The notes under the pieces are model-generated. The model was not told where the DNA came from, searched no databases, and worked only from the letters and a program-made list of their open reading frames with translations. The position numbers were made by a program, and so were the translations under genes. Source: Pyrinomonadaceae bacterium (GTDB lineage: Bacteria; Acidobacteriota; Blastocatellia; Pyrinomonadales; Pyrinomonadaceae). From it: 64,000 nucleotides of DNA. Shown in pieces: positions 45,185 through 54,540 of this stretch (positions are counted from its first letter, which is position 1; every line of letters begins with the position of its first letter). The DNA lies in contig JAIBCC010000001.1 of NCBI GenBank assembly GCA_019694395.1, positions 62,001 to 126,000 on the forward strand. The letters run 5' to 3'.

Positions 45185-46813
45185 ATGAAGATATTTGGTT
45201 CAGTAAAAAATAATTCAATTGGCAGGCTAACTTTAATAAATAAATTTCTACGATTGAAAGTAAGACTAAATGACCCGCAATGGCAAAAATACGGTTTAGC
45301 CTTGCTTGGCGGAAAATTTCTTGGTGTCGCAATTCTTTTGATCGGGTTAGCGGTTTTGTTCCCTGACTTAGCAGGGTTTAATGTCAAATCATTTGCGGCT
45401 GACAGTGAAGTAAAAGGCGCAGACATCGTCAATCCAATCAATACTTTGTGGGTATTATTGGCAGCATTTCTGGTTTTTGCGATGCAGGTTGGTTTTACAA
45501 TGCTCGAAGCCGGTTTTTGCCGTTCGCGCGAAACAGTCAATGTTTTGATGGAATGTATCGTTGATACCTGTTTATGCGGGCTGCTTTTTTATGCGATTGG
45601 CTTTGCTTTTATGTTTAGTCACGGAAACGGATTCATCGGATTAGACTGGTTTTTCCTGCAAGGCGCGCCGTCAACTTATGAATCAACCGGAATTGCTTTT
45701 CTGGCTTTTTGGCTTTTCCAATTTGCTTTTGCCGACACTTGTTCAACAATAACCTCTGGCGCAATGATCGGACGCACCAGTTTTATCGGAGATTTGCTTT
45801 ACAGTTTGGCTGTTTCAGGCTTTATTTATCCGATTGTCGGACATTGGGCATGGGGACCGGATGGTTTTCTGGCTACGATGGGTAGCGAGGGAAATTTCTT
45901 AGCCTCTTTGGGAATGAATTTTCACGATTTTGCCGGTTCAACCGTAGTTCACACTATTGGCGGATTTATTGCGTTGGCAGGAGCGATTGCACTTGGACCG
46001 AGACTGGGACGGGTTTTCAAACGCGACGGAGGCGGACCGATGCCGCCCCATGATTTAACAATTGCGGCGGCGGGCGGATTAATTTTATGGTTCGGTTGGT
46101 ATGGATTTAATCCGGGCAGCACACTTTCGGCGATGGATTTTGAGGGAGTTGGAAGAGTTGCAGCAAATACAACTTTAGCAGCTTGTTCAGGCGGTTTAAT
46201 TGCAATGTTTTATGCCTATATTTCATTGAAAAAATGGGATTTAGGTGCAACTGTCAATGGATTTTTAGCCGGACTGGTAGCCATTACTTGTCCTTGTTAT
46301 TGGGTCACTCCGTTGGGTTCAATTATTCTTGGGGGAGTTGCCGGAGTTATTGTCATTGCCGGAACTGAATTACTGGAATGGTTAAGAATTGACGATCCGA
46401 TTGGAGCAGTTCCTGTTCACGGATTTTGCGGAATTTGGGGAACTTTGGCACTTGGTTTATTTGCCAGCGGTGAATTTGGAGCAACCGGTTCGCTCGCACC
46501 GGACAATTCAGCCCCCTTAACCGGATTGTTTTACGGCGGCGGAACGACAGTTCTAGTAGCACAATTTATCGGCAGTTTAATTGTTACGGTTGCAACTTTT
46601 GCTTCGGCACTGGTCGTAATGTATGCAATTAAAGCAATTGGCTTATTGCGGGTTTCTGAATCAGGTGAGCTGGAAGGTTTGGACATCCACGAACACGGAG
46701 TTTCTGCATATCCTGAATATGCACTGGCGACACCGCCTGTTTTCACTCCAACTGCCACTTTAGCCGAGTCAAAATTAAGTGAGGGAATTCTTCCTGAACC
46801 ACAAGAGGCTTAA
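45185..46813 (+). CDS. amt: Ammonium transporter (Amt family)
   Basis: A 542-residue membrane protein. It has an unusual N-terminal extension of about 80 residues with one hydrophobic helix before the 11-helix Amt core. The core starts at 'NTLWVLLAAFLVFAMQ' and carries 'GFTMLEAGFCRSR', 'DFAGSTVVHTIGG' (pore histidine region) and 'WFGWYGFNPGS'. The second pore histidine is in 'VPVHGFCGIWGT'. It brings in ammonium. AGGAG precedes the ATG. No glnK gene is linked. A secreted beta-rich protein follows in the same transcript. Confidence 0.93.
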   Translation: MKIFGSVKNNSIGRLTLINKFLRLKVRLNDPQWQKYGLALLGGKFLGVAILLIGLAVLFPDLAGFNVKSFAADSEVKGADIVNPINTLWVLLAAFLVFAMQVGFTMLEAGFCRSRETVNVLMECIVDTCLCGLLFYAIGFAFMFSHGNGFIGLDWFFLQGAPSTYESTGIAFLAFWLFQFAFADTCSTITSGAMIGRTSFIGDLLYSLAVSGFIYPIVGHWAWGPDGFLATMGSEGNFLASLGMNFHDFAGSTVVHTIGGFIALAGAIALGPRLGRVFKRDGGGPMPPHDLTIAAAGGLILWFGWYGFNPGSTLSAMDFEGVGRVAANTTLAACSGGLIAMFYAYISLKKWDLGATVNGFLAGLVAITCPCYWVTPLGSIILGGVAGVIVIAGTELLEWLRIDDPIGAVPVHGFCGIWGTLALGLFASGEFGATGSLAPDNSAPLTGLFYGGGTTVLVAQFIGSLIVTVATFASALVVMYAIKAIGLLRVSESGELEGLDIHEHGVSAYPEYALATPPVFTPTATLAESKLSEGILPEPQEA

Positions 46814-46832
46814 AAAATTTTATTAAAGAAAA

Positions 46833-46871
46833 TCCGCTTGTTACCAGCTTTGGTCGGCAATAACAAGCGGA
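46833..46871 (+). terminator. Perfect 11-bp hairpin between amt and the next gene
   Basis: Arms TCCGCTTGTTA and TAACAAGCGGA. No T-run follows, and the next gene begins 31 bp later with a good ribosome site. It may be a partial terminator or an mRNA-stabilising stem. Confidence 0.5.
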
Positions 46872-46902
46872 CAATATAACTTCCCTTTAGAAGGAGAATT
46901 AC

Positions 46903-47640
46903 ATGAAAAAAGAATATAATATTGGTTCTTTGAAATCAATTTTTACTATCCAACTATCCTTTTTTGCATTTCTTTTTATAATGCAAATCAATACTTTTGC
47001 CCAATCCACCCTATTCAACATTCCTTCAACTGATGTGGTTCCAGCCAAAAAGGTTTATGTTGAATTTGACTTTCTTTCGCATCTCGAAAGTTACGGCAAT
47101 GGCGGTTTTCAAGCCTACATTCCCAGAGCAGTAGTCGGCGTTGGCAAAAAAATTGAAGTTGGTATGAATGTGGCTTTTACCAAATCTGCCACGCCTAACT
47201 CAGTCGAGATTCAGCCAAACATCAAATTTCAGGCTTACTCAAATGAAAAAAAGGGAGTTGCCCTTTCAACCGGGGCAATTCTTTATGCTCCTGTTACCCG
47301 GAGAGCCGGAACTAATACTTTTGCAATGGTTTACAGCAATGTTAGTAAACAAGTCAAAGGAAAATACGGACCTCGTTTGACCGGCGGCGGATACGGTTTG
47401 GTTAATCGTGTGACGGGCGCAGGCGAACGAGGAGGAGGAATGATTGGTTATGAACAACCTTTGACGGAAAAAGTTAAATTTGTAGCGGACTGGTTTAGCG
47501 GCAAAAACCGTTTTGGCTATGGAACGCCGGGGCTTGCCATTACCACCAGCCCGACAAGTGCCCTTTATATTGGTTACAGCATCGGTAATTCAGGGCGCAA
47601 AAACAATGCATTGTTTGCCTATTGGGGTATTACTTTCTAG
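46903..47640 (+). CDS. Secreted beta-rich protein, probable outer-membrane protein
   Basis: A 245-residue protein with a signal peptide ending near 'NTFAQST' (about 35). Alternating strands such as 'KVYVEFDFLSHLES', 'KIEVGMNVAFTK' and 'PNIKFQAY' and the ending 'LFAYWGITF' (C-terminal Phe) suggest a small outer-membrane barrel. AAGGAG precedes the ATG. It is co-oriented with amt, separated by a stem-loop, and may help ammonium or another small solute cross the outer membrane. No family name is certain. Confidence 0.7.
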   Translation: MKKEYNIGSLKSIFTIQLSFFAFLFIMQINTFAQSTLFNIPSTDVVPAKKVYVEFDFLSHLESYGNGGFQAYIPRAVVGVGKKIEVGMNVAFTKSATPNSVEIQPNIKFQAYSNEKKGVALSTGAILYAPVTRRAGTNTFAMVYSNVSKQVKGKYGPRLTGGGYGLVNRVTGAGERGGGMIGYEQPLTEKVKFVADWFSGKNRFGYGTPGLAITTSPTSALYIGYSIGNSGRKNNALFAYWGITF

Positions 47641-47663
47641 TTTTTTACAGGAGGAACTAGGCA

Positions 47664-47706
47664 AAAAAAGACTGAAGGTCAAGAACCTTCGGTCTTTTTT
47701 TGTTTT
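47664..47706 (+). terminator. Strong terminator after the amt operon
   Basis: 16-bp arms (AAAAAAGACTGAAGGT and ACCTTCGGTCTTTTTT, one G-T pair) with a long T-run. Confidence 0.85.
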
Positions 47707-47832
47707 TAAAGTCTTTGCCGATGAAAAATACCATTTGGCAGATTAAATTTATACTTTTGCCGATTTATCAAATTATTCCCTAATATTTTGCGTAATAATC
47801 AACTGAATTATTTGGGAAGATTCAGATCAAAT

Positions 47833-48738
47833 ATGTATTGCATTGAAACAATAAACTTAAATTATCAATTTTCTGAGAACGAAAAAGTGTTGAATAATAT
47901 CAATCTACAGGTTTCAGAAGGTTCAATTTACGGATTTCTAGGACCGAACGGAGCCGGAAAAACCACTACTTTGAAGTTAATTTTAGGACTTTTAAAAAAA
48001 CAAAAGGGCGAGATTATGATTTTCGGACAGACGTTTTTGAAAAATCGAATTGAAATTCTGAGTAATATTGGTTCCATGATAGAAACGCCTTCCATTTACT
48101 CACATTTAACCGCAAGAGAAAATCTGCAAGTTCTGCAAAAAGTCTATCGATGTTCAAAAGATCGAATCGCAGAAGTGTTGGAATTAGTTGGTTTAGCTAA
48201 TACGGGAAATAAAAAAGCGGGCAATTTTTCGCTTGGAATGAAACAGCGGTTGGCGATTGCGATTGCCCTGCTTCATTCACCAAAACTTCTTATTTTAGAC
48301 GAACCGACCAACGGTTTAGACCCGAATGGAATCCTGGAAATCCGCGAACTTTTGAAAAAACTTGCTCATCTGCAGGGAATTACGATTTTGATTTCGAGTC
48401 ATCTTTTATCGGAAATAGAAAAACTGGTGACTCATATTGGAATTATCAATTACGGCAATCTTTTGTTTCAGGGCACCTTACCGGATTTAATTAACAAACA
48501 AAAATTATCTTCATTTATTCAATTTTCCACGAGCGACAATCAAAAGGCTTTGGAAATCTTTGAAAAAAATAATATTTCGATCTTGTCAATTAATGAAAAA
48601 ATCTCAATTCAAATTTTAGATAAATCAAAAATTGCGCGAATAAATGAACAACTAGTTTTGAATCGGATTGATGTTTACGAAATCCAAACCGTAAAAAGCG
48701 ATTTGGAACAGATTTTTTTTGATGTCATTAAAGATTAG
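47833..48738 (+). CDS. ABC transporter ATP-binding protein
   Basis: I start at the ATG at 47833 (301 residues); the frame extends upstream to a TTG. Walker A is 'GPNGAGKTTT', the signature is 'NFSLGMKQR', Walker B is 'LLILDEPTNGLDP', and the switch His is in 'ISSHLLSEIE'. This is the drug- or lantibiotic-export type (BcrA/CcmA-like). The permease follows 4 nt after the stop, and then a sensor kinase. The substrate is unknown; self-protection against a peptide or antibiotic is plausible. Confidence 0.9.
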   Translation: MYCIETINLNYQFSENEKVLNNINLQVSEGSIYGFLGPNGAGKTTTLKLILGLLKKQKGEIMIFGQTFLKNRIEILSNIGSMIETPSIYSHLTARENLQVLQKVYRCSKDRIAEVLELVGLANTGNKKAGNFSLGMKQRLAIAIALLHSPKLLILDEPTNGLDPNGILEIRELLKKLAHLQGITILISSHLLSEIEKLVTHIGIINYGNLLFQGTLPDLINKQKLSSFIQFSTSDNQKALEIFEKNNISILSINEKISIQILDKSKIARINEQLVLNRIDVYEIQTVKSDLEQIFFDVIKD

Positions 48739-48742
48739 TTTT

Positions 48743-49519
48743 ATGAAATTTATCTACAGTTTTCAAAGTGAATGGTTAAAAAAAAGGCGAAGTTTGGCGG
48801 CTTGGCTGGTGGTGATTGGAGCATTTTTTACACCAACAATTATTTTGTTGGTGCGTTTGAAAAATTATCAAGCCTTGCCAAAATTAAATTCGGCTGAAGA
48901 TTTTTGGATCAAACTTTGGTTCACTAATTGGGAATCAATGACAATTTTACTTTTGCCGATGGGCATCATTCTGGCAGTCGCATTAATTACCCAAATTGAG
49001 TATAAAAACAATTCCTGGAAGCAATTACATACTACCCCGCAAGGTTTTTCGGTCATTTTTTTCGCCAAGTTTACCGTTATTTTGGTGATGTTGATTGAGC
49101 TTTTCGGGTTATTTAATTTGGGAATTTATCTATCGGCGGTTCTTCCCTCTTTGATTTTAAGTGATATTCCCTTTCCAACTGCGCCAATTCCTTTCAGCCA
49201 ATTTTTTACCGGAAACCTCAACTTTTTTATTGAGTGTCTGCCGATTCTGGCTTTGCAATATTTGATTAGTTTGCAATTCAAAAATTTCTTGGTTCCAATT
49301 GGATTCGGGTTTGCTATTTGGGCGTTGGGAATCGGAATGACCTCGTGGGAATACAGTTTCGCGCTTCCGTATAATCAAGCGGTAATGGATTTTTTAAGAA
49401 ATTCAGGAAACCTCAAACGTGAAATTTCCGTAAATTTGCCTTTGTTAGCATTTATTTATTTCGCAATTATCACTTTTGCCAGCTACATTTTATATTTGAC
49501 CAAAAGAGAAAAAGGATAA
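48743..49519 (+). CDS. ABC-2 type permease subunit
   Basis: I start at the ATG at 48743 (258 residues), just past the ATPase stop; an upstream in-frame start at 48719 would overlap that gene. Six membrane helices are apparent, with 'FQSEWLKKRRSLAAWLV' at the N-terminus, as in BcrB/lantibiotic-exporter permeases ('E..K.RRS'). It pairs with the preceding ATPase. The kinase gene begins 7 nt downstream, so the three form one operon. Confidence 0.82.
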   Translation: MKFIYSFQSEWLKKRRSLAAWLVVIGAFFTPTIILLVRLKNYQALPKLNSAEDFWIKLWFTNWESMTILLLPMGIILAVALITQIEYKNNSWKQLHTTPQGFSVIFFAKFTVILVMLIELFGLFNLGIYLSAVLPSLILSDIPFPTAPIPFSQFFTGNLNFFIECLPILALQYLISLQFKNFLVPIGFGFAIWALGIGMTSWEYSFALPYNQAVMDFLRNSGNLKREISVNLPLLAFIYFAIITFASYILYLTKREKG

Positions 49520-49526
49520 ATAGTTA

Positions 49527-50567
49527 ATGAAAAAGCCCTTAGTTATATTTTTGCATCTGGGATATTGGCTAATTTATTTTCTTTTACTGTCCGTGATTTT
49601 TTCAATAATCAGTCTCCAAATCAAAAAAATAAACGCCTTACAAATAACAACTTTGCCTTTATTTTTGTTGTCATTTATTCCAAATTTGTTTTCGTTTTAT
49701 TTCGCCTATTTTCTTTTATTTACAAAATTTCTGAGCCAAAAGAAATTTATCCTTTTAGCAGTTTCAGGAATTTTTCTTTGTTTTATTTCCACAATTTCGG
49801 CATTATTCATTGCAATTTTTTTCTTTGGAATAAATCAACCTGTTCTTTCCAATCTTAAAGAGTTCATTCCGTTGATTTTCAGTTTCTTTTTTATTGCTGC
49901 AATTCATGCCGCGATTGCTTTGGTAATTCGTGGTTTTGTAGCCTGGTTTGAAGATATAAAACTAAAAGACGAGCTTCGCCAAAGAACACACGAAACTGAA
50001 ATAGCCTTGATAAAATCGCAAATCAATCCGCACTTTTTGTTCAATACTATCAATAACATAGACGTTTTAATCACAAAAGATTCAACAAAAGCCTCGCAGT
50101 ATCTCAACCGGCTTTCCGACATTTTACGTTATATGGTTTACGACACAAAAAGCGAAAGGATTGACTTGCAAAAAGAACTCGGTTACATCGAAAAATATTT
50201 GGAATTGCAAAAAATCCGCACCACAAATCCAAATTACGTAAATCTTAAAATCGTAGGCGAACCCCAAAATTTACAAATCGCTCCAATGCTTTTTTTTCCC
50301 TTTATCGAAAATGCTTTCAAACATACCGAAAACGACAAAAAACTTAATAGCATCAGCATCAATTTTTCGATTAAAGGATCTTCCATAAATTTTGAGTGTA
50401 AAAATACTTATCAGAAAATCTCCCTACAAAAACAAGATTACGGCGGGTTGGGAAATGAACTGATTCAGAAACGTCTGAATTTATTATATCCGGGAAAACA
50501 CGATCTTGAGATTAATGAAATTAAAGGGATTTACACCGTAAAACTTACTATTGATATTGATAAATAG
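49527..50567 (+). CDS. LytS/YehU-type sensor histidine kinase
   Basis: A 346-residue protein. Four membrane helices occupy residues about 8-140. The kinase core has the phospho-acceptor segment 'LIKSQINPHFLFNTINN' (His at about 171), an N box 'FIENAFKH' and a G box 'YGGLGNELIQKRL'. It belongs to the His_kinase family that pairs with LytTR regulators. The matching regulator is at 52389, separated by a serine hydrolase gene. It probably senses an envelope signal linked to the ABC exporter. Confidence 0.9.
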   Translation: MKKPLVIFLHLGYWLIYFLLLSVIFSIISLQIKKINALQITTLPLFLLSFIPNLFSFYFAYFLLFTKFLSQKKFILLAVSGIFLCFISTISALFIAIFFFGINQPVLSNLKEFIPLIFSFFFIAAIHAAIALVIRGFVAWFEDIKLKDELRQRTHETEIALIKSQINPHFLFNTINNIDVLITKDSTKASQYLNRLSDILRYMVYDTKSERIDLQKELGYIEKYLELQKIRTTNPNYVNLKIVGEPQNLQIAPMLFFPFIENAFKHTENDKKLNSISINFSIKGSSINFECKNTYQKISLQKQDYGGLGNELIQKRLNLLYPGKHDLEINEIKGIYTVKLTIDIDK

Positions 50568-50751
50568 ATTTTTAGCAAGTTTGTTTTTAAAATGTAGAAA
50601 ATTTGGTGCGATTGTGTGATTATTACACTACTGAAAATTGCACATTGTATTTGGAATCAGTTTTTCAATTGATAAACAGATTTCAAAAGGTTGGTCAACC
50701 TTGTTTCAATCTCAGTAAACAATTAACTATAAAAGTCGAGTAAAAATAAAA

Positions 50752-52323
50752 ATGAATAAAACGATACTTAAATTAAGTGTTTTTGCACTATTTTTATGCT
50801 TTACGAATAGTGTTTGCTTTGGACAAATGACCACCGAACAAATTGACGCACTGGTCAAAAATTCGATGGCTAAATTTAAAGTCGCCGGATTTTCCGTCGG
50901 AGTCGTCAAAGACGGCAAGATCATTTATGCAAAAGGATTTGGCGTAAAATCAATCAATTCAAAAGCTTCGGTTGATGAACATACAAATTTTGCGATTGCT
51001 TCAAACAGCAAGGCGTTTACTACCGTTGCTCTGGCAATATTGGTGGAAGAAGGAAAATTGAAATGGACGGATAAAGTTAAAACTTACGTTCCCGAATTCA
51101 AAATGTATGATTCTTATGTCACGGAAAATTTTATAATCGAAGATTTGCTGACCCACCGCAGCGGTTTGGGAATGGGGGCAGGCGATCTGATGTTTTTTCC
51201 GGACGGAACAGATTTTACCATCAATGATCTGCTGCCTGTTTTCCAACATTTCAAACCCGTTTCACAATTCAGAACCAAATGGGATTACGATAATTTGTTG
51301 TATATCGTGGCAGGCGAAATTATTAAACGGGTTACGGGAATGACTTGGGAAGATTTCGTGACCAAACGAATTCTTGAGCCGCTGAAAATGAATGATTCAG
51401 CCACCGCCTATGATAAACTCAAAAGCAAAAATAATTTGGCTTCCGCTCATTCCTCCGATAAAGGAAAGCTCGAAATCCTTCCCGACAACAAGGAAATGAT
51501 AAACGGTGCGGCTGGCGGAATTTATTCAAATGCCGAGGATATGTGTAAATGGATGCTTGCTCATTTGAATAAAGGAAAATACGGCGAAGGCTTAAAAGAC
51601 ACGCTTTTTTCCGTTCCAACACAGCGAAAATTATGGAAGATTCACACCGTTCAAGATGCTGATCCCGATCCCCGTTACAATTCGCATTTTGCCGGATACG
51701 GCTTAGGATTTCGTCTGACAGACAAGAAAGGAAATATGGTGGTTGATCATACCGGCGGATTACCCGGAATGGCTTCAAAAGTAACGATGATTCCCGACCT
51801 CAATCTTGGGATTGTCGTTTTGACCAACACAACTCTTGAAGGCGCAGGGATTTACAGTGCCGTCACAAACACAATTGTTGATTCCTATTTGGGCTTAAAT
51901 GATAATGACTGGATTGGCAAACTTACTGCTTTTTTTGAAAATCGTAACAAAACCGGAGACACCGTCACGAATCAGGTCTGGGAAGCCGTCAAAACTGCCG
52001 ATAAATCCAAAATCAACGAAAATGATTACATCGGCATTTATCAGGACGCTTGGTTCGGCAAAATGGAAGTTTTTAAAAAAGGCGACCAACTCTGGATAAA
52101 AAGCTATCGTTCACCGAAATTGAACGGACCGATGATGTTTTATAAAGCTAATACATTCGCTATCAAATGGGAGTTCCAGGATATGAACTGTGATGCTTTT
52201 GCCATGTTCAGTTTAGACGAAAACGGCAAAGCAAATGGATTCAAGATGAAAGGAATTTCGCCGAACATTGATTTTAGCTTTGATTTTCAAGATTTAGACC
52301 TTAAACGGGTGGAAAAAAAATAA
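50752..52323 (+). CDS. Secreted serine hydrolase, class C beta-lactamase-like
   Basis: A 523-residue protein with a signal peptide ('FLCFTNSVCFGQ'). The catalytic SxxK is 'SNSK' near residue 85 with 'AFTTVALAILVEEGKL' after it, the YxN motif is 'YDN' near 181, and 'DHTGGLPG' supplies the third motif. The C-terminal part (about 400-523) matches DUF3471, often attached to such hydrolases. The likely substrate is a D-Ala peptide or ester, not necessarily a beta-lactam. It sits between the kinase and its putative regulator and is followed by a perfect terminator. Confidence 0.88.
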   Translation: MNKTILKLSVFALFLCFTNSVCFGQMTTEQIDALVKNSMAKFKVAGFSVGVVKDGKIIYAKGFGVKSINSKASVDEHTNFAIASNSKAFTTVALAILVEEGKLKWTDKVKTYVPEFKMYDSYVTENFIIEDLLTHRSGLGMGAGDLMFFPDGTDFTINDLLPVFQHFKPVSQFRTKWDYDNLLYIVAGEIIKRVTGMTWEDFVTKRILEPLKMNDSATAYDKLKSKNNLASAHSSDKGKLEILPDNKEMINGAAGGIYSNAEDMCKWMLAHLNKGKYGEGLKDTLFSVPTQRKLWKIHTVQDADPDPRYNSHFAGYGLGFRLTDKKGNMVVDHTGGLPGMASKVTMIPDLNLGIVVLTNTTLEGAGIYSAVTNTIVDSYLGLNDNDWIGKLTAFFENRNKTGDTVTNQVWEAVKTADKSKINENDYIGIYQDAWFGKMEVFKKGDQLWIKSYRSPKLNGPMMFYKANTFAIKWEFQDMNCDAFAMFSLDENGKANGFKMKGISPNIDFSFDFQDLDLKRVEKK

Positions 52324-52331
52324 TTCTGTTC

Positions 52332-52374
52332 AATGGTTTAGAAGTGAATAAATCAAACTTCTAAACCATTTTTC
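52332..52374 (+). terminator. Perfect terminator between the serine hydrolase and LytTR regulator
   Basis: 13-bp arms AATGGTTTAGAAG (52332-52344) and CTTCTAAACCATT (52358-52370) followed by TTT. It ends only about 15 nt before the next start codon. Confidence 0.75.
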
Positions 52375-52388
52375 TCCGTTTCAATCAA

Positions 52389-53084
52389 ATGAAAATCAAT
52401 TGCATCATCATTGAAGACGAACCTCTCGCCCTCGAACGCACACAGGATTTTGTGCGAAAACTTCCCTTTTTGAATCTTCTCGCAACTTTCGATAATGCAA
52501 TTGATGCTCTGGCTTTTTTGAAAGAAAAAAAGGTTGATCTAATTTTTCTCGACATTAATTTGGGTGAATTTTCGGGCATAAATTTACTGGAAACAAATGC
52601 TGTCCACGCTCAAGTTATAATCACCACAGCCTATCAGGAATATGCTCTCAAAGGTTTTGACCTGAAAGTTACGGATTACCTTTTGAAACCATTTACGTTT
52701 GAAAGATTCGTTCAGGCGGTTGATAGAGTTCAGTCACATTTACCGAAAAAACAGTTCGTTACAAACAGAAATTTTATTTTCGTTAAAACTGAAAACAGGC
52801 TTGAGAAAATCAATTTACGCGAAATTATTTACATCGAGGGAATGCGTGATTATCGGCGGATTCACACTACAAATAAAAAAATTATGACTCTGCAAACTTT
52901 TAGCGAATTTGAAAAACAAATTCCGCCGAATATTATTTGCCGTGTGCATAAGTCTTATATGGTTTCGATTGAAAAAATTGATTCGATTGAAAAAGACCAA
53001 ATCAAGATCGGCGAAAAACATTTTCCGCTTTCAGATACTTATAAAAAAAGATTTTACAGTTTGATAAATTCCGCAGAAAAATAA
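52389..53084 (+). CDS. LytTR-family response regulator
   Basis: A 231-residue protein. The receiver domain (1-120) has the acidic pair 'IIEDEP', the phospho-acceptor 'LIFLDINLGEFSG' and 'DYLLKPF'. The LytTR DNA-binding domain (about 130-231) has 'FVKTENRLEKINLREIIYIEG' (segment), 'RRIHT' and 'RVHKSYMV'. It should act with the LytS-type kinase at 49527. No Shine-Dalgarno is visible, and the start lies about 15 nt after a terminator-like hairpin, which leaves almost no room for a promoter. Confidence 0.9.
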   Translation: MKINCIIIEDEPLALERTQDFVRKLPFLNLLATFDNAIDALAFLKEKKVDLIFLDINLGEFSGINLLETNAVHAQVIITTAYQEYALKGFDLKVTDYLLKPFTFERFVQAVDRVQSHLPKKQFVTNRNFIFVKTENRLEKINLREIIYIEGMRDYRRIHTTNKKIMTLQTFSEFEKQIPPNIICRVHKSYMVSIEKIDSIEKDQIKIGEKHFPLSDTYKKRFYSLINSAEK

Positions 53085-53158
53085 TCGTTGTTGTATGCAA
53101 TTGAATATTATAAAATGCCTCTTAAATCTAATCCCATTGTAATTTCGGAGGCTCTCAA

Positions 53159-54415
53159 ATGAAGAAATTGCCTATATTTGCAGCAATTTTATCAATAATT
53201 GTAATTCTTCAAATTTTTCCTCAAACAATTGAACGTAAAAAACCAAAAATTAAAAACTTTGGTTCAAGCCTTGATCGAAAGCCAGAGGAAAACCTAACCC
53301 CCAAAAAAGACAAGAAAAAATCCGAATCAGACGACGATATAATCCGAATTGACTCTAATCTGGTTGTTACTGAATGTTTGGTAATTGATAAAAAAGGAAA
53401 TTCCATTTACGGGCTAACCAAAGAGGATTTTATTGTTACCGAGAACGGTCAACCCCAAGAAATCCAAACCTTTACGTTGGGCGATGATTCTAAAATTCCC
53501 CGCTCAATTGTTTTAATTATTGACTATAGCGGCAGCCAACTTCCATATATTGAAAGAAGTGTAGATGCAGCCAAATTAATGGTCGATAAATTGCACACTA
53601 ATGATTTGATGGCAATAGTAACTGACGACGTAGAAATAGTTTCACAATTTACCTCAGACAAGGAAAAACTTAAAAAAGAGCTTAATTCACAAAAGAAACA
53701 CGCCGCCTCCAAAAGTCTCGGTAAAAGTTTGCAGTTCAGCTCACTTTACGCTGTCTTGAACGAAATGTTTGATGAAGAAGATGTTCGACCAATAATCCTT
53801 TTTCAGACAGATGGCGATCAGTTGTTTCGCTTAAAAGGCGGACTTGATGAACTTTGGATGAATGTAGCTCCAGTATCACCCTATTTTTCTGAACGCATGG
53901 TTAAATTTAGCTTTAACGATTTACTTCAAAAAGTGGAAAAAACAAGGGCTACAATTTATACAATTGTTCCCGGAATTAAAACCTTGGGGCTTTCGGAAGA
54001 AGAGAAAAAAGAAAAGCTCCGATTAGAGGCAGAAAACAATAGAAAACTTTATGAGAAGTTTTGGGGCAGACCATGGGTTGAACCTAAATTGACTCTTGAA
54101 ATGCAGGAAAGAGCAAAGAAATATGAAGCATTGATTAAACAACGCTATCCAAATGGATTGCCGGATACTCAGGAAATGCTGTTCGGAATGAGCAAATTAT
54201 CAGGAGGATGGATTGATTTTTTGGAAAAACCTGAAGATGCTGATGTTGTTTATTCACGAATTTTATCCGAAATTAATACTCGTTACATAATTGGATTTTC
54301 ACCAACAAATGAAGCCAAAGACGGAAAAAGAAGAGCCATCAATATAGAAGTTAAAAATCATCCTGAATATTCAGTTTGGGGACGTAAATCTTATATCGCT
54401 CCTTTGCCTGAATGA
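53159..54415 (+). CDS. Secreted VWFA-related protein, paralogue A
   Basis: A 418-residue protein. After a signal peptide ('ILQIFPQTIE') comes a basic linker. Then 'DDIIRIDSNLVVTECLVIDKKG' (segment) leads into 'GLTKEDFIVTENGQPQEI', and a VWA domain has MIDAS 'DYSGSQ' (near residue 124) and 'LFQTDGDQL'. A Glu/Lys-rich insert with 'GLSEEEKKEK' sits in the second half, and the end has 'INTRYIIGFSPTNE'. It matches the VWFA-related family of Acidobacteriota. The next gene is a close paralogue. GGAGG lies 6-7 nt before the ATG. Confidence 0.85.
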   Translation: MKKLPIFAAILSIIVILQIFPQTIERKKPKIKNFGSSLDRKPEENLTPKKDKKKSESDDDIIRIDSNLVVTECLVIDKKGNSIYGLTKEDFIVTENGQPQEIQTFTLGDDSKIPRSIVLIIDYSGSQLPYIERSVDAAKLMVDKLHTNDLMAIVTDDVEIVSQFTSDKEKLKKELNSQKKHAASKSLGKSLQFSSLYAVLNEMFDEEDVRPIILFQTDGDQLFRLKGGLDELWMNVAPVSPYFSERMVKFSFNDLLQKVEKTRATIYTIVPGIKTLGLSEEEKKEKLRLEAENNRKLYEKFWGRPWVEPKLTLEMQERAKKYEALIKQRYPNGLPDTQEMLFGMSKLSGGWIDFLEKPEDADVVYSRILSEINTRYIIGFSPTNEAKDGKRRAINIEVKNHPEYSVWGRKSYIAPLPE

Positions 54416-54540
54416 TTTTGTTTACAAATTTGCTGTCTTTGAATTTTATGAAAAAATTTGATGTTTTTATTTAATTTTGTTCGATTGGAAAATTGAACTA
54501 GAATTAAAACTTAATTATTGAATTTTCCGGTGAATAATAA

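Noticed and set aside
47788..47832. Upstream TTG start for the ABC ATPase
   Set aside because: The ATG at 47833 gives the normal N-terminus of the family directly before its first strand.
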